Below are positions 24,032-38,160 of a stretch of 64,000 bases of DNA, one piece after another. The DNA is taken from contig JACCIC010000035.1 of the NCBI GenBank assembly GCA_018907035.1, positions 1,502,001-1,566,000 on the forward strand. Direction: 5' to 3'. The notes beneath the pieces were generated by a model. It saw only the letters and a list, made by a program, of their open reading frames with translations. It was not told the DNA's origin and did no database searches. Every line of letters begins with the position of its first letter. Positions within the stretch are counted from its first letter, which is position 1. The position numbers and the translations under genes are program-made. This DNA comes from Sycobia sp. Sy_11. Lineage: Eukaryota; Arthropoda; Insecta; Hymenoptera; Epichrysomallidae.

Positions 24032-24130
24032 TAAAGAGAGGCAGGCAGACAGACAGATAGAGAGAAAGCGAGAGAGAGAGAGAGAGTGAGAGAGAGATAG
24101 AGATAGAGAGGGAGGGACGGAGAAAGAGAG
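24032..24130. repeat. GA-rich purine tract
   Basis: Degenerate GA/GGCA/GATA repeats, nearly all purine on the plus strand. Confidence 0.9.
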
Positions 24131-25560
24131 AGCTCAATGGTTACTGTAGTTTCTGGATGTCACGAGGATCCGATCCAGAGAGACGTGCGGAATATAGCAT
24201 TTTATTTATGTATAGCCTCCGCAGAAAGGCCTTGTCTTTGGCCCCCGTCTCCTACGTGAAAGAGGCTTTCATTCGTCATTGGATTTAGTTTTTGCTCTTT
24301 GAGGTTATTCGGCGCTTCCGTTGCCACTGATCTTCTGACTTATAGTTCGTACTTAGAAGCACAAGGAATAGAATCAAACGCGGCAGGTATATGACTAACC
24401 GTTCTATAAGCATTCTTTATTCGTTCGTTTGAAGAATTGGGAGCTAATCACCGAGATGCATTTTAAATTGTATTTTCAAACAAAAGTAGCATTCAGATCA
24501 TATAATCTGACGAAGAAAATTGACTTACTTGAAGAAATGATTTTTTAATTATCATTTGCTTTGGAGATTTTTACAGTATAGATAAAACTCTAATCAAAAT
24601 CGATAAAGATTCAGTTATGTAACATAATATAAATATCAGCCGTAATGATCGTCGATTAAGATATCTTACGAATAAAAAATAAATGAAAGGAATAACATTT
24701 GTTTAAAAAGACTCGTTACGGGGTAAAAAATTTAAAAATAAAAAAAGAACATGAAAAAATTTCAGTCATCGTTCCTGGCTCTTCCTACCTTACCTTTAAT
24801 GCGTCATCGAATTTAACTTGCAAAATTAGCCTGACATTGTTTAAGTATGAATGTCTATTATTGATATTGAATTGGGAAAAAGGAGAAAATTTTAACTAAA
24901 ACAAAACTTGAAAGGAGCGTATTCCGATAATATATCGTTCTTAAATTAAAAAATCGTGCATTTTTATGCACCTAAGTAGAGCTGAACTATTTTATTTGAA
25001 TTTTTTTCCTGACTCTAAATGTGGAGACTAAAATAAGCATTCGCATATAGAAAAAGCAGTTTGATGTTAATATGAAATCAATTTCAAAATCATACCTTGC
25101 CAGGTCAAATTAGATTGACATTTTGGTCATTTTTCGTACATTTTGGTCGTGAACGTTTTTCTTTTACTAGCTTTGACATGGCGTACATTTCGTTTTGTAT
25201 CATAATTTTTTGACCACTTTGTGTAATTTACTTTATTATAATTTTTTGTTCTATTAAATTTAGATAATTTATAAGCTTCAAGAATTAAAATAATTAAAGA
25301 CTAAGATTTTAAAACATAAACCGATTACTTGGCATTAGGGAACAAGAGAATAATTTTCAAGTGGAACGAATTGAGACACGTCAGGCAGGTATAAATAGAA
25401 AACAGACTTTGAACACAAACTTTGTTAAACGAAATTTTCTTTTCTTACATAACCTGACTAAAAACGGCATTTGCTATTAAAATATAATGTTTATCATCGA
25501 GGGCGGTTCGCATATTAAAAATAAGCTAAATCTCGCTCTGATTGCAAATGTTCTCGGGGA

Positions 25561-27493
25561 TATCAATTCGGCTCCCCGTGATAAATTAGCTCGTGTAAAG
25601 CGGTATCGCGTATAAGGTTATGCATAGCCGATAAATTGGGGAAAAATCGAGGCGACGCAAAATACTTTGAGGGCAAAATTCACGCTTGCGCGTGCGATCA
25701 ACTACATCTACGTGGGGTGACTGTAGGCGCGGGGAGATTGTCGGGCAAGATAGGTAGGCGCGGCGCGGGCGTCGCACAAGTGGATGCGGGCCGGAGGCCA
25801 CGTTCAGGATGAATGGGAGCCCGAGGGTACGGCGGGAGAGCGGGGCAGAGGAGACCGGCGCGGGAGGGGAATGGGAAGGCGGGCCGGGAATTCAGGAGAC
25901 AACGCGCACCTTGATGTATGAGACTTCCCGCGTCTCCCTCCTCTACCCGCCCTACGTGGAACTTGCTTTCTCTCTCTCTCTCTCTATTTCTTCTTTCTCT
26001 CTCGACGCATCAAGGAAACGTTGGTCCATAAAGTATATCTAGAGAGCTGGCTGACGCGCGCCAGCGCGCGCGCGTGTGTATGCAATGCGCGAAAAACACG
26101 CACAGCCAGATGTTTCGATTTCGTTGTACCGCGAGCGAAGTGACTGAAGACGCGCGTGAGCCGAGGGGAATGTAAGAGGAATCAAACGAGAGTCGGAGGG
26201 AAGATGATCGGCGACGAGGGCGTTACGATCGTTTGGAAAGAAATGCGGTGAAGGAGAGACGTAGAGGAGAGACACGAATTATGGAAAAGATTGGAAGACG
26301 ACACTCGCGTCGGGATGGATTACTGATAGAACGTCGTCTACGCTTATCTGGAAATTGTGTCATAGAGAACATTCCTCTACAAGCTTTAGGCATGTTTGAT
26401 TAACTCAATTGATCATTAACCAGCAGTGTATTGTTCGGGCAGGGAAGAGATCGAGATAAAAAGAAAAAGAGAGATAGAAGGAGAGAGAAAAATATATATA
26501 TATTTTTTAATTTCAAAGCGAATGAATAAATCTTACGCTCTCCTTGACTTAACCATTTTTTTTCTTACTTTGTAACAATATATAACCGATTTACTTAAAA
26601 AATTTGGTTTTACTTCAAAGTAATTTTTGCGAATAAATAAATATTTTTCTTTATACAAGCAAATTCCTGGCTCCAAGAATTTCACTTAGCCATGAAGAAT
26701 TCAATGTATTTAAGGAAAATTTATGCTATGCGATGTAGAAAAATGCAGTAAAACTGCAGTCCAAAGAGAAAATGCTCCTTTCGTTGCGAAAATTATGTAC
26801 GTGCCTTTTGTACCCCTGTAAATACTGCTCCGTGGCTTTTCTGTTGCTCTCGATATAAATTTTTGTTTTTTTTTTTTTTTTTTAATTTTCTTATTCGAGC
26901 ATGCTGATGCTTGATGCGTTTAAAGAGATTTCCGTAGGTATATGTGAAAGAAAATGCGCAGCAGGTATATTTAAGGGTATCGATGTAGCCCAAAATTTAT
27001 TTTTCCCATTGCACGGGAACTCGAATATGGAGGAAAGTCCGACAAAGGAGCCAGGACGCAGCACCGTTAAATCGCCGAGTACGGCAGCACCGAGCGTTCC
27101 TTCTCTTACATCTTTAATATACACGCCGTGCGGTGTGCGTTGAAGAAGACGGACGAGGGGACGCTGCGGAAAGGAAAACTAATTTATCCGTCTGAACGCT
27201 GGTAGTAGTCCATAAAGAGGGACGAAGGTCTGCAAGGTACGGACGCACCGGAATTCAGGGGAATGACGTAGGGAAATGTATCGAATTCGAGCGGAGCGCG
27301 GACGCCGGCAATTCTTGGATGTAACCGCGACCCCGCACCCTCGCCCCAGACTCCATCGGAAGATAGACCACGGGCGATTTCTGGGAGTCTGGGCCATAGC
27401 ATCGGTAGAAGATTCGTTAAATCGCTCAGTGCCCGGCGCGTTAATGAAGAGGGAGAGACGAACTGGATTCCTCTCTCTATCTCGCTCTCTCTC

Positions 27494-27584
<91 letters not shown>

Positions 27585-29560
27585 GCAGCACTGACCCGAG
27601 CTGTTTTGTCTTCTAATGGACGCAAAATAATTTCAACCATTTCTCTTGCTCCCTACTTCAGCTGATCTCCCTTGTGCTTTCTCTTATTTTCGCCGATTTG
27701 CATAATCTTTCCCGTAAACTCTGCCCACTCCAAGTTATTTTGGAACTAAGTTTTTAACTGGTATAAATTATCATGATATATCAATTTTCGCGCAAAAATG
27801 CGAGACTTATATTTCAAGAGAAAGTTGCAAGGCACTATTTTCATTCCTATATCGTTGGGCAAATTACCTACAAGCTGAACATATTGAGAAAAACAAACTA
27901 AACCGTACATTTAATTACGTCCTTTAAGCTTCATGTTATCATATATGTCAAATATATGTTTGTATATTCTAATAATTTAACTTTTTAGCTTAAATATATT
28001 ATAAATAATTGATTAATATGATACACTTTTCTAATAAAACACGTGTGACTTCAATGCGTAACTAAGCGAAAATGCAACATGCTTAAGATTTATTTTATTG
28101 CTAATAGTATATTATTGAGAAAATGAAATCTATATTAATAAGAAAATGAAAATACCGTGACGAATGCTCAACCGGAATCATAATCTAAAATTTTAAAAAA
28201 TTAATAAAATTAATAAAAAATTTTTAGTTGAAGCACATCTAAAATTTTTATAAATTAAAATTAAAATATTCGACAGTGAAAATAAAGTTGAAAATTAAAG
28301 TGCTTTTGAAGAGTTTTAAAGAAGGCGATGCATTTGCAGCCCGAAAAAACTGAAAAATTATCATGGCAAAACTAAGCAGATGAGAGAAGAGGCAGAGAAA
28401 AATAGACGCAGACAGTGATGATCCGCCGGGCTCTCTCCAGCATTATTCCTCGTTTTTTTCCGGATCAACAGTGCGAGTGCTGCGTGTCGCGATAAGCGAG
28501 GAACTTGCGAGGGCGTCGGTCGTGAGAGGAAGTCCGGCCGCCGGAGACGGGGAACCTTAAGCCGCCGAGCCGTTTGCTCGCGAGGCACCGAGAAAAATCG
28601 AGTATCGACGCGAGATGGGGGCCGACAAAGAGGCCGAGCAGGAGGGGAACGAAGTGACTGAACGTTTCGCGCGCGTGTTTGCGCGTGTTACGCACGCGGA
28701 TTCTGCCCCCCCCCCCTTCCCGACTCGGCGAACCGATCGCGAGTATCTTGACCGACAAGCAGCACGCGCGTTTACAGCTTCCTCCTGCCCGAGCGTATCG
28801 CGCCGCGAGGGGGGAGGGGAAGGATCCTGCCGTCCGTAAATCAGCGATTTCACCGCTGGCGCTCGGAGCGGACACGAGACAAAGGGAAAAATACATCCGT
28901 CCAGAATGGGAGCTCCTAAAAAGAAAGCGCGAGGACGACCCGGTATTGTATATGTACGACAATTCCGGAGACGGCGGACAAAGGAAAAGCGGGAAAAGAG
29001 CTTTAACCGGCTTACGGGGAACCTCTCGGGTACAAAGCAAACATTTGTAGCGAATTGCGCGAGCGGAGGGATAACGATGGGAAATTTTAATTCGGCGCCG
29101 ATGTAAATAAGAGTGTAAATTCTTTTAACGGAATCCGGGGCGCGCCATTAAAGTATCGGGATAGGTTTGCGAAGTTAAAGTTATCGCAGTCGGGTTTCAT
29201 TACCATTTTGATACTTCATTAAAATTATTGAGCTCGAAGACAGTGCCGAGTAATTGTTATTGCCTTGCAAATTGTTTCTCCTCGCACCTTTTTAATTGTT
29301 CCACTGTATACACTTGCCGAGATTCTCGCTCGCCTCCGCGCCTCGGGCATTTCTCTTTTCTTTTTCTAGTCCCCCGTCTTCCCCTTACGCTCGTTTTATT
29401 TATTTTTTGCTTCAACCCCATTTCGACGAACTCGAACTTAAGCGCAGAGCTACCGGCTACGTGAAATTGATACGCGAAGGCGCAGGCGTTGTTCCGACCT
29501 TAAATTGAATTCGGTGAGTCACTCGTTTGTAGAACGTAAGAGAAAAAAGAGACTCGATTG
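25561..29560. other. Intron segment with GC islands at 25.6-26.3, 26.9-27.6 and 28.4-29.5 kb
   Basis: Three GC-rich islands separated by AT-rich DNA. Frames up to 191 codons (28465-29040, minus) occur in the third island, but opposite-strand frames are equally long, as expected from high GC, and no domain is recognisable. No gene supported. Confidence 0.45.
27470..27584. repeat. Compound (CT)n then (TA)n microsatellite
   Basis: Approximately 100 bp of CT/CTTT units pass directly into a TA array at 27569. Confidence 0.95.
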
Positions 29561-30954
29561 CCCGGGACCTGATGTTAAAAAAATGAGCGGGTACTTTTTT
29601 CTTAATTTCCAAGGCTTTCCTTATATTTCTGGAGTTTTGTACTAAATTAGTATAGTAATACATATAGCAATTTCCAATTCTAAGCACAAATAATCAATTC
29701 TCTCTCTTCAAAATATTCAATGACCAGATATGACGACTCCAAAACTGAAAATCAACGCCCGGAAAATGAAGAGAATTCAGAGAGGCAAGTAGTTTACGAG
29801 CCGTGTAAACAGAAGTCAAACTTTTTTATTATTTTATTTCTTATCGTTTTTCTCTACTTAAAAAAAATACTCAATTATATTTACAGTTCGAAGATGATTA
29901 ATTTGGTATTCGGTAATAATCACGACTAACGTGAAATATTACAAAACATTCCAAATGCGTTCTAAATAATTTCAATTTAAAAGTTTTTATTTATAAATAA
30001 ACAGCTTAAGTCGAATGATCCCAGAGTATCATAGGGTTTGTAAGATATGATAACAGAAAAAAAAGATATACTGGTAATGTAATAAAGGGGAAGATGATAA
30101 AACGAATGGACCAAACGGATGGCCCATGCGTAATAAAATCTCACTGTAATGCAGATAATGCCCCGATTTATCATTGTCGACTAGCAAAATATCCCTAGAC
30201 AATGCTTACTCGACCAAACACCGCTGGAAATCAGGCAGATATCATAGCTTATAATGGGAGGGGCGGGGGGAAATGACGAGGGGTCGGGGATGCGGATTAG
30301 GACGCACGAAACGAGGATGTTAAAGGGCCGGGACGCCCTGGCGGAATACATTTGCGCGCGCGGTGGCTAACGGAATTTTGCGAGCGATATCGCCCGATGT
30401 CACGCGAGGCGCATTGCCCTCTCGTACTCTGTATTATACCTCGGGCGGCGCGTTTCAGACCGCCCACCCTCCCCCCTTCCTCCGTCTCTCGCCAGATACG
30501 GGCGGGGGTGGGGGGGGGGGAGAGCGATAAATTCGCCGGAAGTCCGTCGGCATTCGCGATCTTCTCCTTATTCCATTACCGATGGGGACGCGCGCGTCGC
30601 GCGTCGCGCTCGCGTTTACGGCGGCGAATTTCATGAGGCGGCAATGATACGCGTGCAGAGGCGAACGCGACCGATCGGTTTCGTTCGGCGGAGCGCGCCG
30701 TCCCGCTCGCTTCCTCCCGCGAGCTTCGGCGGAAAATCAAACGAGCGTATGCGCGCGTGACGTCGGGAAAACAATGGGCAGGGAAGGCCAGACGCGGGGA
30801 CGGGTTAAAGGAGGGAGCACGGACAGCGGGGCGGATTGGCTCGTGGCGCGAGTCGCGGGCTATTACTGATAAACAAGTTTAAAATACGTTGGCACGGGGC
30901 GAAACTGTCTGCGGGCGTGTACTCCTCTATACACACATACGCACACACAGATAA

Positions 30955-30955
<1 letters not shown>

Positions 30956-31007
<52 letters not shown>

Positions 31008-31020
31008 TACATATATATAC
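30956..31020. repeat. (TA)n microsatellite
   Basis: AT array with TACA variants at the 3' edge, at the boundary of a GC island. Confidence 0.95.
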
Positions 31021-31701
31021 ATTCTGATAATACAGACGAGAACATTTTAAAATGTTTCGCAGGAATGTTTGCCGAGAGCGATGAAATTTCCTTATCTCGA
31101 TTTAATAACGAGATCGAGTAACCGCATAATATTAAATTGTTAAACTAAAGGCCATCTTAACTAAATATAATTCTTGCGCGTATATACGTTTCGAATAGCT
31201 CGATAAGAGGAATTCAATTTTAAAGCCGATTCGCTCATTTATGCATCCTTCGCATAATTAATGTAATCATTGTTCGCGAATTCAGTTGTCAGTAGATTAA
31301 GCCCGTTCCGGGGCATAACGTAATTATCGTCTCGGGTAACGTGGAAGCACTTTGAATTGCTAGGATAGAGCTTGTTCACGCGCATTTCTTAAAATTCGAC
31401 ATTGTCAAAATTAATATTTTTTAGGATAAAACTATTATGCGTTATTCAGTTAGAAATACTGAAAATACAAATGTAAACTATATATATGACCATTCTGACT
31501 GGTGTACTAAGTTATATTAAACGAATGTCACTTTGATTATTATATTAAATAAAATTATCTACTATAAAGCATTGCGCATTGGAAATTGAAGATTCTATCG
31601 ATTGACCGATTCTATCTTCGAAAAGCCACGAGCTCCGCCGTTAATTCGAGCAATTGAGTCACTCGATACAGGAACTCAATCGTTCGCGGCCGTTCAAGTG
31701 C

Positions 31702-31730
31702 TGTTTATGTTTATGTTTATGTTTATGTTT
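31702..31730. repeat. Hexamer tandem repeat (GTTTAT)n
   Basis: Nearly five copies of GTTTAT in a row. Confidence 0.9.
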
Positions 31731-31933
31731 CTCCGGCGGAGCATTAGTCTTCGTCAAAAGTTGCTGCAGCTGCGGCAGTCACGTGTCGATATTATTAATA
31801 ATAATGTCGGCAGCGTCGGTGTAAACTCGGAATAAGTTAAAGCCGCGGCCCGGGCCTCGTTGGCTCGATAACGGCTTAGATGACTTTTCACTCTCTTCGA
31901 ATATAATGTAAAATAGCTTGCGGGATACGGCCT

Positions 31934-31973
<40 letters not shown>
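31934..31973. repeat. (CT)n microsatellite
   Basis: 40 bp of CT dinucleotides. Confidence 0.97.
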
Positions 31974-31975
<2 letters not shown>

Positions 31976-33052
31976 ACTCTCCCCCTGCGCTCGCTCTTGC
32001 CCTCGTGCGTCTTAGATGCGAGGAGGATCGATAGTGCCTGAACCTGAAAACGTTTACTTTAAGTTTCTAGCTTGACATGATTCCGCTCTGTATCAGTGCA
32101 CACGGAATACAATTAACCGCTTGATATTTTAGGAACATTTTTTTCTCATTCCATAGGTATAGAACAAAAATTTGAAATTATACTTCCAACTTATGTGACT
32201 GATAATATTCAATCCTTTTAAGGCAAATGCCCATGAGATTAGACTAAGAAAATAGACAGATTAGATTAAAATAATCAATTGAGGAAGGAAATTTCTAAAA
32301 AAAACAAGAGAGAAGCTTGCCAAGCCTTATCTATCTCCGATATCATTTTAAATAAAAGTCGATAGCTACCTATCAGCGCTCACTTGTTTCAAGTTATTAC
32401 TTTTTGATTGACTTCAATCGTTACAAAAAATAATAATTAATGTACATATACAACACAATATATCTGCCATCAGCTAATGAATTTTACAAGTAACGCTTCG
32501 GTAAAGGAAGCAAGTTCTGTTTTAATATTAGCAATTTCGAAATGGCAACCAAAGTGTCGATAATGGCATAATTCAATATTTATTGAACTTTTATATTATC
32601 TTAATTCATCATCTTTAATGGATCCGCTGCAACGTTGTCAATTTAAGCTGGGGCCAAATAGCCAGGGATGATTTAGTGTGATTTAAAACGACGATAACCT
32701 TTATGTCAGCCCTTAGTTTACAGACATGCGCCACTGAGAAAATCCAGAAAATAAATGGCCTCTCGAAAATGGGTTTCTTTTCTCATTTATTTTCTACATC
32801 ATCGGCGAGCAAGAGTGGCCGTATAATAGAGGCCTTGTATTAATAACGCGCGATTAAACAGAATCGCCCGAGATTCATAAAAAGTAACGAAGTAGCCGCT
32901 GCCGGCTCCACCGCAGTCGCCGCCCCCGTTCCCGGCACATAAATCCCATGCAAAAGTGGCGGCCTCGCGCGGGAGGCCCGAGAGATACGCGATAAGGAGA
33001 TAAGAAGGGCTCCGCGCCGGTTTGCACAGTTGCGCTGACAAACGAGGCTCCA

Positions 33053-33054
<2 letters not shown>

Positions 33055-33096
<42 letters not shown>
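33055..33096. repeat. (TA)n microsatellite
   Basis: Uninterrupted TA array of about 42 bp. Confidence 0.97.
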
Positions 33097-33100
<4 letters not shown>

Positions 33101-33455
33101 TCGCGAGGCAGAGCGAGACTGTGTTAATAGTCCGAGCGCTCGTCCGACGGTCTGTATATGCACCTTAAGCGCCTGCATTAACGCCGCGATCGGCAAAGCG
33201 AGCGGTAGCCCTGCAGCCGTTTGTATTTCCGGATAAGCGATTGGACCGGGCCACAGCGGCCGCCGATAATAGGGCTTTCCGTGGAAATTCCGCGCTGTCG
33301 AGTCAGTATTAGTTCGCGAGGAACCGGCTTCGGCGAAGTCGGATGTGGGGACCGGCGAGGAGGGGAGGGGGGATCTTCGCTACGCGGAGCGACGGCCGAT
33401 AGGCGGCCATGGCCGACCGCCGATAGTTGTGTGTATGCGCGGAATCGGGGAGACA

Positions 33456-33458
<3 letters not shown>

Positions 33459-33492
<34 letters not shown>
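33459..33492. repeat. (GA)n microsatellite
   Basis: Uninterrupted GA array of about 34 bp. Confidence 0.97.
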
Positions 33493-33497
<5 letters not shown>

Positions 33498-36023
33498 CGA
33501 AGAGAGGGGTGAGCACAACAGTGGAAGTAGCGGAATGGAACCGGCGATCAATACGAAAGTTGCCCGAGCCCGAGCAGTTTCGGAATAATATGGATACGTA
33601 TTATACGGAGAATCCCTGACGAGCAGCGGAGTATCCGGCCGCAGAGTCTCGCCGGGCCGCGCCCGTGAATGTTCCTGTCGGGCGCACGTGGCGCTCGTTC
33701 GGCTGGCTTTTGCTTCATCGCCACCTCCCCGAGACATTTGAATCTCTCTCACCGCCGTCCCACCCCCCTCCACCTCCTCGCTCTCGTACGAAACCGCGTC
33801 GCCATTTTTTACCTCTACTATCCGGTACAAGGGCAATGCTTTGAGCATTAGAGGCGACGATGATGAGGGAGACATATTTTTAGTTGGCGGAGCCGAGGTT
33901 CGTTCGCAGTATTAAAATTATCGCCGAGCCGCTTTCATTGAATTGTATCTTATGCAACTTAATGATTCATAGATATTTTTTAATACTATTTTAATATATT
34001 TGCTTCGGTGAGACTAGACTAGACTCGACCGAGGCTAGAGGGAGCCTGCTTAGTTAGTATCAAACTAGGGCCCCATAAAATCACTTCAAGTTGCTTATGT
34101 ACTCGTTTAAAACGAGAACAATTTAATGAAAATATAAGATATAAATATTTTGTACACTATTTAATACAGGTTACACTGCTCGCTGAATCTAGACGGAATA
34201 GGAATGTTTCTCGTCGCCTCTTCTATTAATTTCATTCAACAAAGATTGAATCTTTTTTCTGTTAATGCAGAATATATATATATATATATATAAATCCTAT
34301 GAAAAGCTTTGATTCTTCTCATTTATCAAACTGCGATACAATCGTTATAATCCTGGCACACCGAACTTTACGGCCTTTCCATCGCGGCCGCGCATCGTAA
34401 CAAAAGCTGCAACGACTCTTGCGGAATTCATTAACCAGAACAAGTTAGGGCGGCGCGAGTAATAAAGTTAACCGGCGACTAAAGTGGGCGGCATCTCAAG
34501 TTTCAGTTACTAAACTCTTCACAGAATATTCGACTAAACTACAATCTTATCCTTTCGTCCCTTCTCACCTCCCTTATCTCTTTCCAGCACGCGGTGTAGC
34601 TACAGCAGTTTATCCGCTTGTTACCCCCATTCTCCGTTACTTTTTTCTTTGCATTAGTTGGGCGTTTTAGTATATATTAAGCAGCTCATTTTCTTTATGA
34701 GGCTCCGCGAGCCGGAGGAGAATAAGCGCCGCCGCGCGAGGAACCGATTTTCACTTTTGCGCAGAACTAAAACGCTCGTGGGGAGCGGGGCAGTCCATAG
34801 CTCGTTATCATAAACGATGCATTTTAATCGGCCTTATCCTCCCGGACATTTTATATCCGCTACACGATGGCTGCCGGATTAAGGCCCTGTAATAATTAAC
34901 GAATCGTCCTATATACAGGGGGAGCCGCAGAGAAAAAATCACAATAGAACGTGTGGCTAGTAAATGGTATTTAAACGTTCAACATTTGCTAAAAGGAAGC
35001 GAAAGAATTAAGCCGTACTTAATGCCGCGCTAGCAAAAGTGCATTAAGCTTAAAAAGTCGATTCCATTTATTTTACCGAGATTAAGACGAAGTAATCCAT
35101 GCGTAATGCTTATGAATTTTGTTATATTTAAAATATCGAATAAAATGATAAATTATATTAATACTGTTAAATAAAGTACTCAGTGTCGTTTTTAGCATTA
35201 TGCTTCATTTTTTAAATTTCTTTGTATCCTGCAAAATTTGATTTTTTACATTTCTTTTAGACTTAGTATTAATGACTTCAATAGATGGCTAATCATATAA
35301 ATTCAAGACCAAATATTTCAAATGTTAAACCACAGTATTTTTACAGCTGCTGCAAGTAGACTAATCTCTACTTTCAGTATATACTCTTTTATCACTTTTC
35401 TGCACTTTTTCTTTTATAGAGTTTTCGCAAATGAAGTATTCATATATTCAGAAGTATTGAAATTGATTAACAGTTCATATTTTATGAATTAATTTAGTAG
35501 ATTAAGTATTAAAATTGAACTGTTTTAAGAATATGCTTATATATAACGAAGGCGATAAAATTTTATGTATCGGTTTTTCTGCAGGCTTATCCAAAGAAAG
35601 TCTGCAATGAAAAATCATTATGGTCATAGTGAATAATGGTTTAGTAAATATAGCTTCTGCTTCGTTAAAAATTCAAAATCTAATTCTTTCATTAATTCTA
35701 AAATAGCAGCTTAATCTGTATATTATTTACCACCTTATTATAAATTTTAAAAATTCCTTCTATGCTTTTAAGTATATGATTAGCAAATGCTTAGAAAGTT
35801 TCACCTTATAATGGACGACATACGTGACCCAAATATTATCAGAAATTATAAGCAAATTTCAGAACAAGAATAGTGTGGTTTGTATTGAAAAAAGACTATA
35901 TATAGGAAAGTAAATAATTTTGTTCATTAGCATAAAACTAATCTATCTACAATAAACATTTACTATGTACTACATTTCAGTCATTATTTATTTACATAAA
36001 TATATATTTGTATATACTTTTTT

Positions 36024-36026
<3 letters not shown>

Positions 36027-36075
<49 letters not shown>

Positions 36076-36110
36076 TTTGATAATCTTTGATAATCATTTG
36101 ATAATCTTTC
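36027..36110. repeat. (TA)n array followed by TTTGATAATC repeats
   Basis: A TA array to 36073 is followed at once by three copies of TTTGATAATC with short spacers. Confidence 0.9.
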
Positions 36111-38053
36111 TAGCTGAGAGAAAAGAAGAAGTAGGAATTAAACTAAAAATTGTAAAATTATATATTTTCCGATTTGGATATTATTTAAAAAGAAGTACAT
36201 TCTCATAAAAAAATTTATTTTTCAGTGGAAAATAAATGATTGGAAGAATACAGTAAAACATTTAGTGAAACAAGGTTAAATAAAAAAAATAATTTTTTTT
36301 CTCTTTTGGAAGAAAATGAAAGATTTGACAAATAGATTGATATTGACATGTCATCTAGGTGATCAAACTTAATTTCCGGACTTTACTGTATAAGAAGCAT
36401 ACAACAAAAATTTTTTAAAATTTGTAATTATAATTGTAAATTTTACAGGAGCAAAGCAGACCATTATTATTTTACCTTTTGCCCTTCACTACCAGGTGGG
36501 CTTGTGTCCTTTGCCGTACAAAAAAAATAAACTACACTTATAGAATATCTACGTTTATGGCTATACACATGGTGAAGTTTTTAAAAGCGCAGGGAATTTC
36601 TATATTATTTTTATAGCTTACATTTTCAACGAGATTTTTTTCAAAATAATGTTGCAAAAAAAATTCATATAATTTCCATATGACAAAACTACGAGTTACT
36701 TATTAGTTATATATTTAAAATATTTAAAAAATGTTTAAAATAATTATAAATGTGTATATTTCGTAATATTTTAAAATATCATACGAAGACTTATTCCATA
36801 AATTATTGTTATGAAAATATCAGTATAATTTAAATTGCAATATTAGATGATTTTGCAGGTTTAGTTGTAGAAATTTCTTAGGGAAAATGCAATATTTGTA
36901 TATTTATTTTATCATCCAAGATTTGCAGTTAAATAAGACGTTTATCGAGCGTAAAATATTTTATATATTAAATAGTAAAGAATTTCTCATTGCCGCCGGG
37001 AAATATTGTATTAGGGTAGAAGATCGAAGCCCTGATGGAAAGAGCAGCGCGCAAAGTAAGTCAGACTCGAAAGTGTCCACGAGCTCGTCGCGCTCGGGAA
37101 GTTTTACGGCTCCGGATGGGCGCGAGTTTGCCGCACGTACATACGCGTGGACATAAAAATGGAGGCCATACCCGGCCATCGACGTCGTAAAATAAGCTCG
37201 CCATGTAAAGCCGCCGAGCCCATCTCGTTTAGCTTGCCGCTGCGACCCTACCCACTCCCCCCCCCCCCCGGCCGCTCGCCTCGCCGCCCGCGCAACCCAG
37301 CCGTCAGGTCGCAGCCGTTGCCGCTGCTTCCGCGCCGCCCGTGTGACGCTGCAGCCGGCGGGGCGACCGTTGCCGCAAGCCGATGCGCTGCCCCGGCCTC
37401 GCGCCGGATAAAAGGGCCGCGCCGTTGTCTGCGTGATTGATACCGCGGAAATCCCAGGCGTTTATCTTTCGGGCGCAGAGATCGCCGGGCGCCCCTCGGA
37501 TTTAAGAAATATGCGCCCGGAATCCGCGAGATTCCTTTTTAATCAAATGTAAATTTGAGAGATTAAGATTTATTGCGCGTATCCCGAGACCCGAGCGCTC
37601 CCGCGCCCACCCAACCACCACCGCCCTTCTCGCGCCTCCGCGTTTCATAAATCGTATCGGGGCAACTTATCATTGCTAAATGTGCCCCGAACGAGATCTT
37701 CGGGGAAAATGTCCCGTACGCCCTGCCGGGGCAAGAATTTTTCATTTCAATATTTAAGGTAACGATGTAGAGCCGTGATATATATTCCTTTGTCGCCTGG
37801 TTTCGGAAAAATATAAATTTCAGGAGTCCCTCAAATAATCATTTGTTACACTTTCCACATGGGACTGGAATACGGTCGCTTTAAGCAGTGAAAAGACTAA
37901 CGGAAAATACTCAAGTGCCGCATTGCGAGCATAAAAGAAAAAAGGAAAAAACGGCGCGCAATGAAAAATTTACTTTATTCGGGCTACGGCGTATTGGACT
38001 GCAACTTCTCACAATTTGCGAAAAAGAAGGCAGGGTGGGATGCGAGAGATATG

Positions 38054-38055
<2 letters not shown>

Positions 38056-38088
<33 letters not shown>

Positions 38089-38114
38089 CAGATGCATGTG
38101 TAGTGCTTGAACGG

Positions 38115-38156
<42 letters not shown>

Positions 38157-38160
38157 AGGG
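38056..38160. repeat. (GT)n and (GA)n microsatellites
   Basis: A GT array at 38056-38084 and a GA array with GGGA edge at 38118-38160, about 34 bp apart. Confidence 0.95.

Larger units (their letters stand above)
21896..25560. other. Intron segment: GC island, AT-rich stretch, then a mixed block at 23.7-24.4 kb
   Basis: 21900-22560 is GC-rich with an alternating GC run near 22018-22031 and a TATA-like TATATAAAG at 22104-22112. 22600-23700 is AT-rich. 23750-24400 is balanced and ends in a purine-rich GA tract. 24400-25560 is AT-rich with a short near-repeat (ATTTTGGTC twice at about 25120-25150). No gene recognised. Confidence 0.5.
29561..32830. other. Intron segment with a strong GC island at 30.2-30.95 kb
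   Basis: 29561-30230 is AT-rich. 30240-30950 is a very GC-rich, CpG-rich island with a G-rich run. 31020-31900 is mixed and contains four-plus copies of a TTTATG hexamer (31702-31730). 32000-32830 is AT-leaning. No gene recognised. Confidence 0.45.
32831..36880. other. Intron segment: GC island 32.85-33.95 kb, mixed block, AT-rich DNA
   Basis: The GC island contains a TA array and a GA array, and frames of 188 and 132 codons on opposite strands that overlap the arrays. 34300-35050 is a mixed-composition block. 35050-36880 is AT-rich. No gene supported. Confidence 0.5.

Noticed and set aside
26901..27143. 80-codon plus frame ending SLIYTPCGVR with a 77-codon opposite frame
   Set aside because: Not a low-complexity frame, but short, unrecognised and matched by an equally open antisense frame.
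27179..27640. 153- and 135-codon minus frames
   Set aside because: Arg-Glu repeats from the CT/GA array, with no domain.
28465..29040. 191-codon minus frame
   Set aside because: Lies in a GC-rich island with a 123-codon plus-strand frame opposite. No domain, splice or codon signal.
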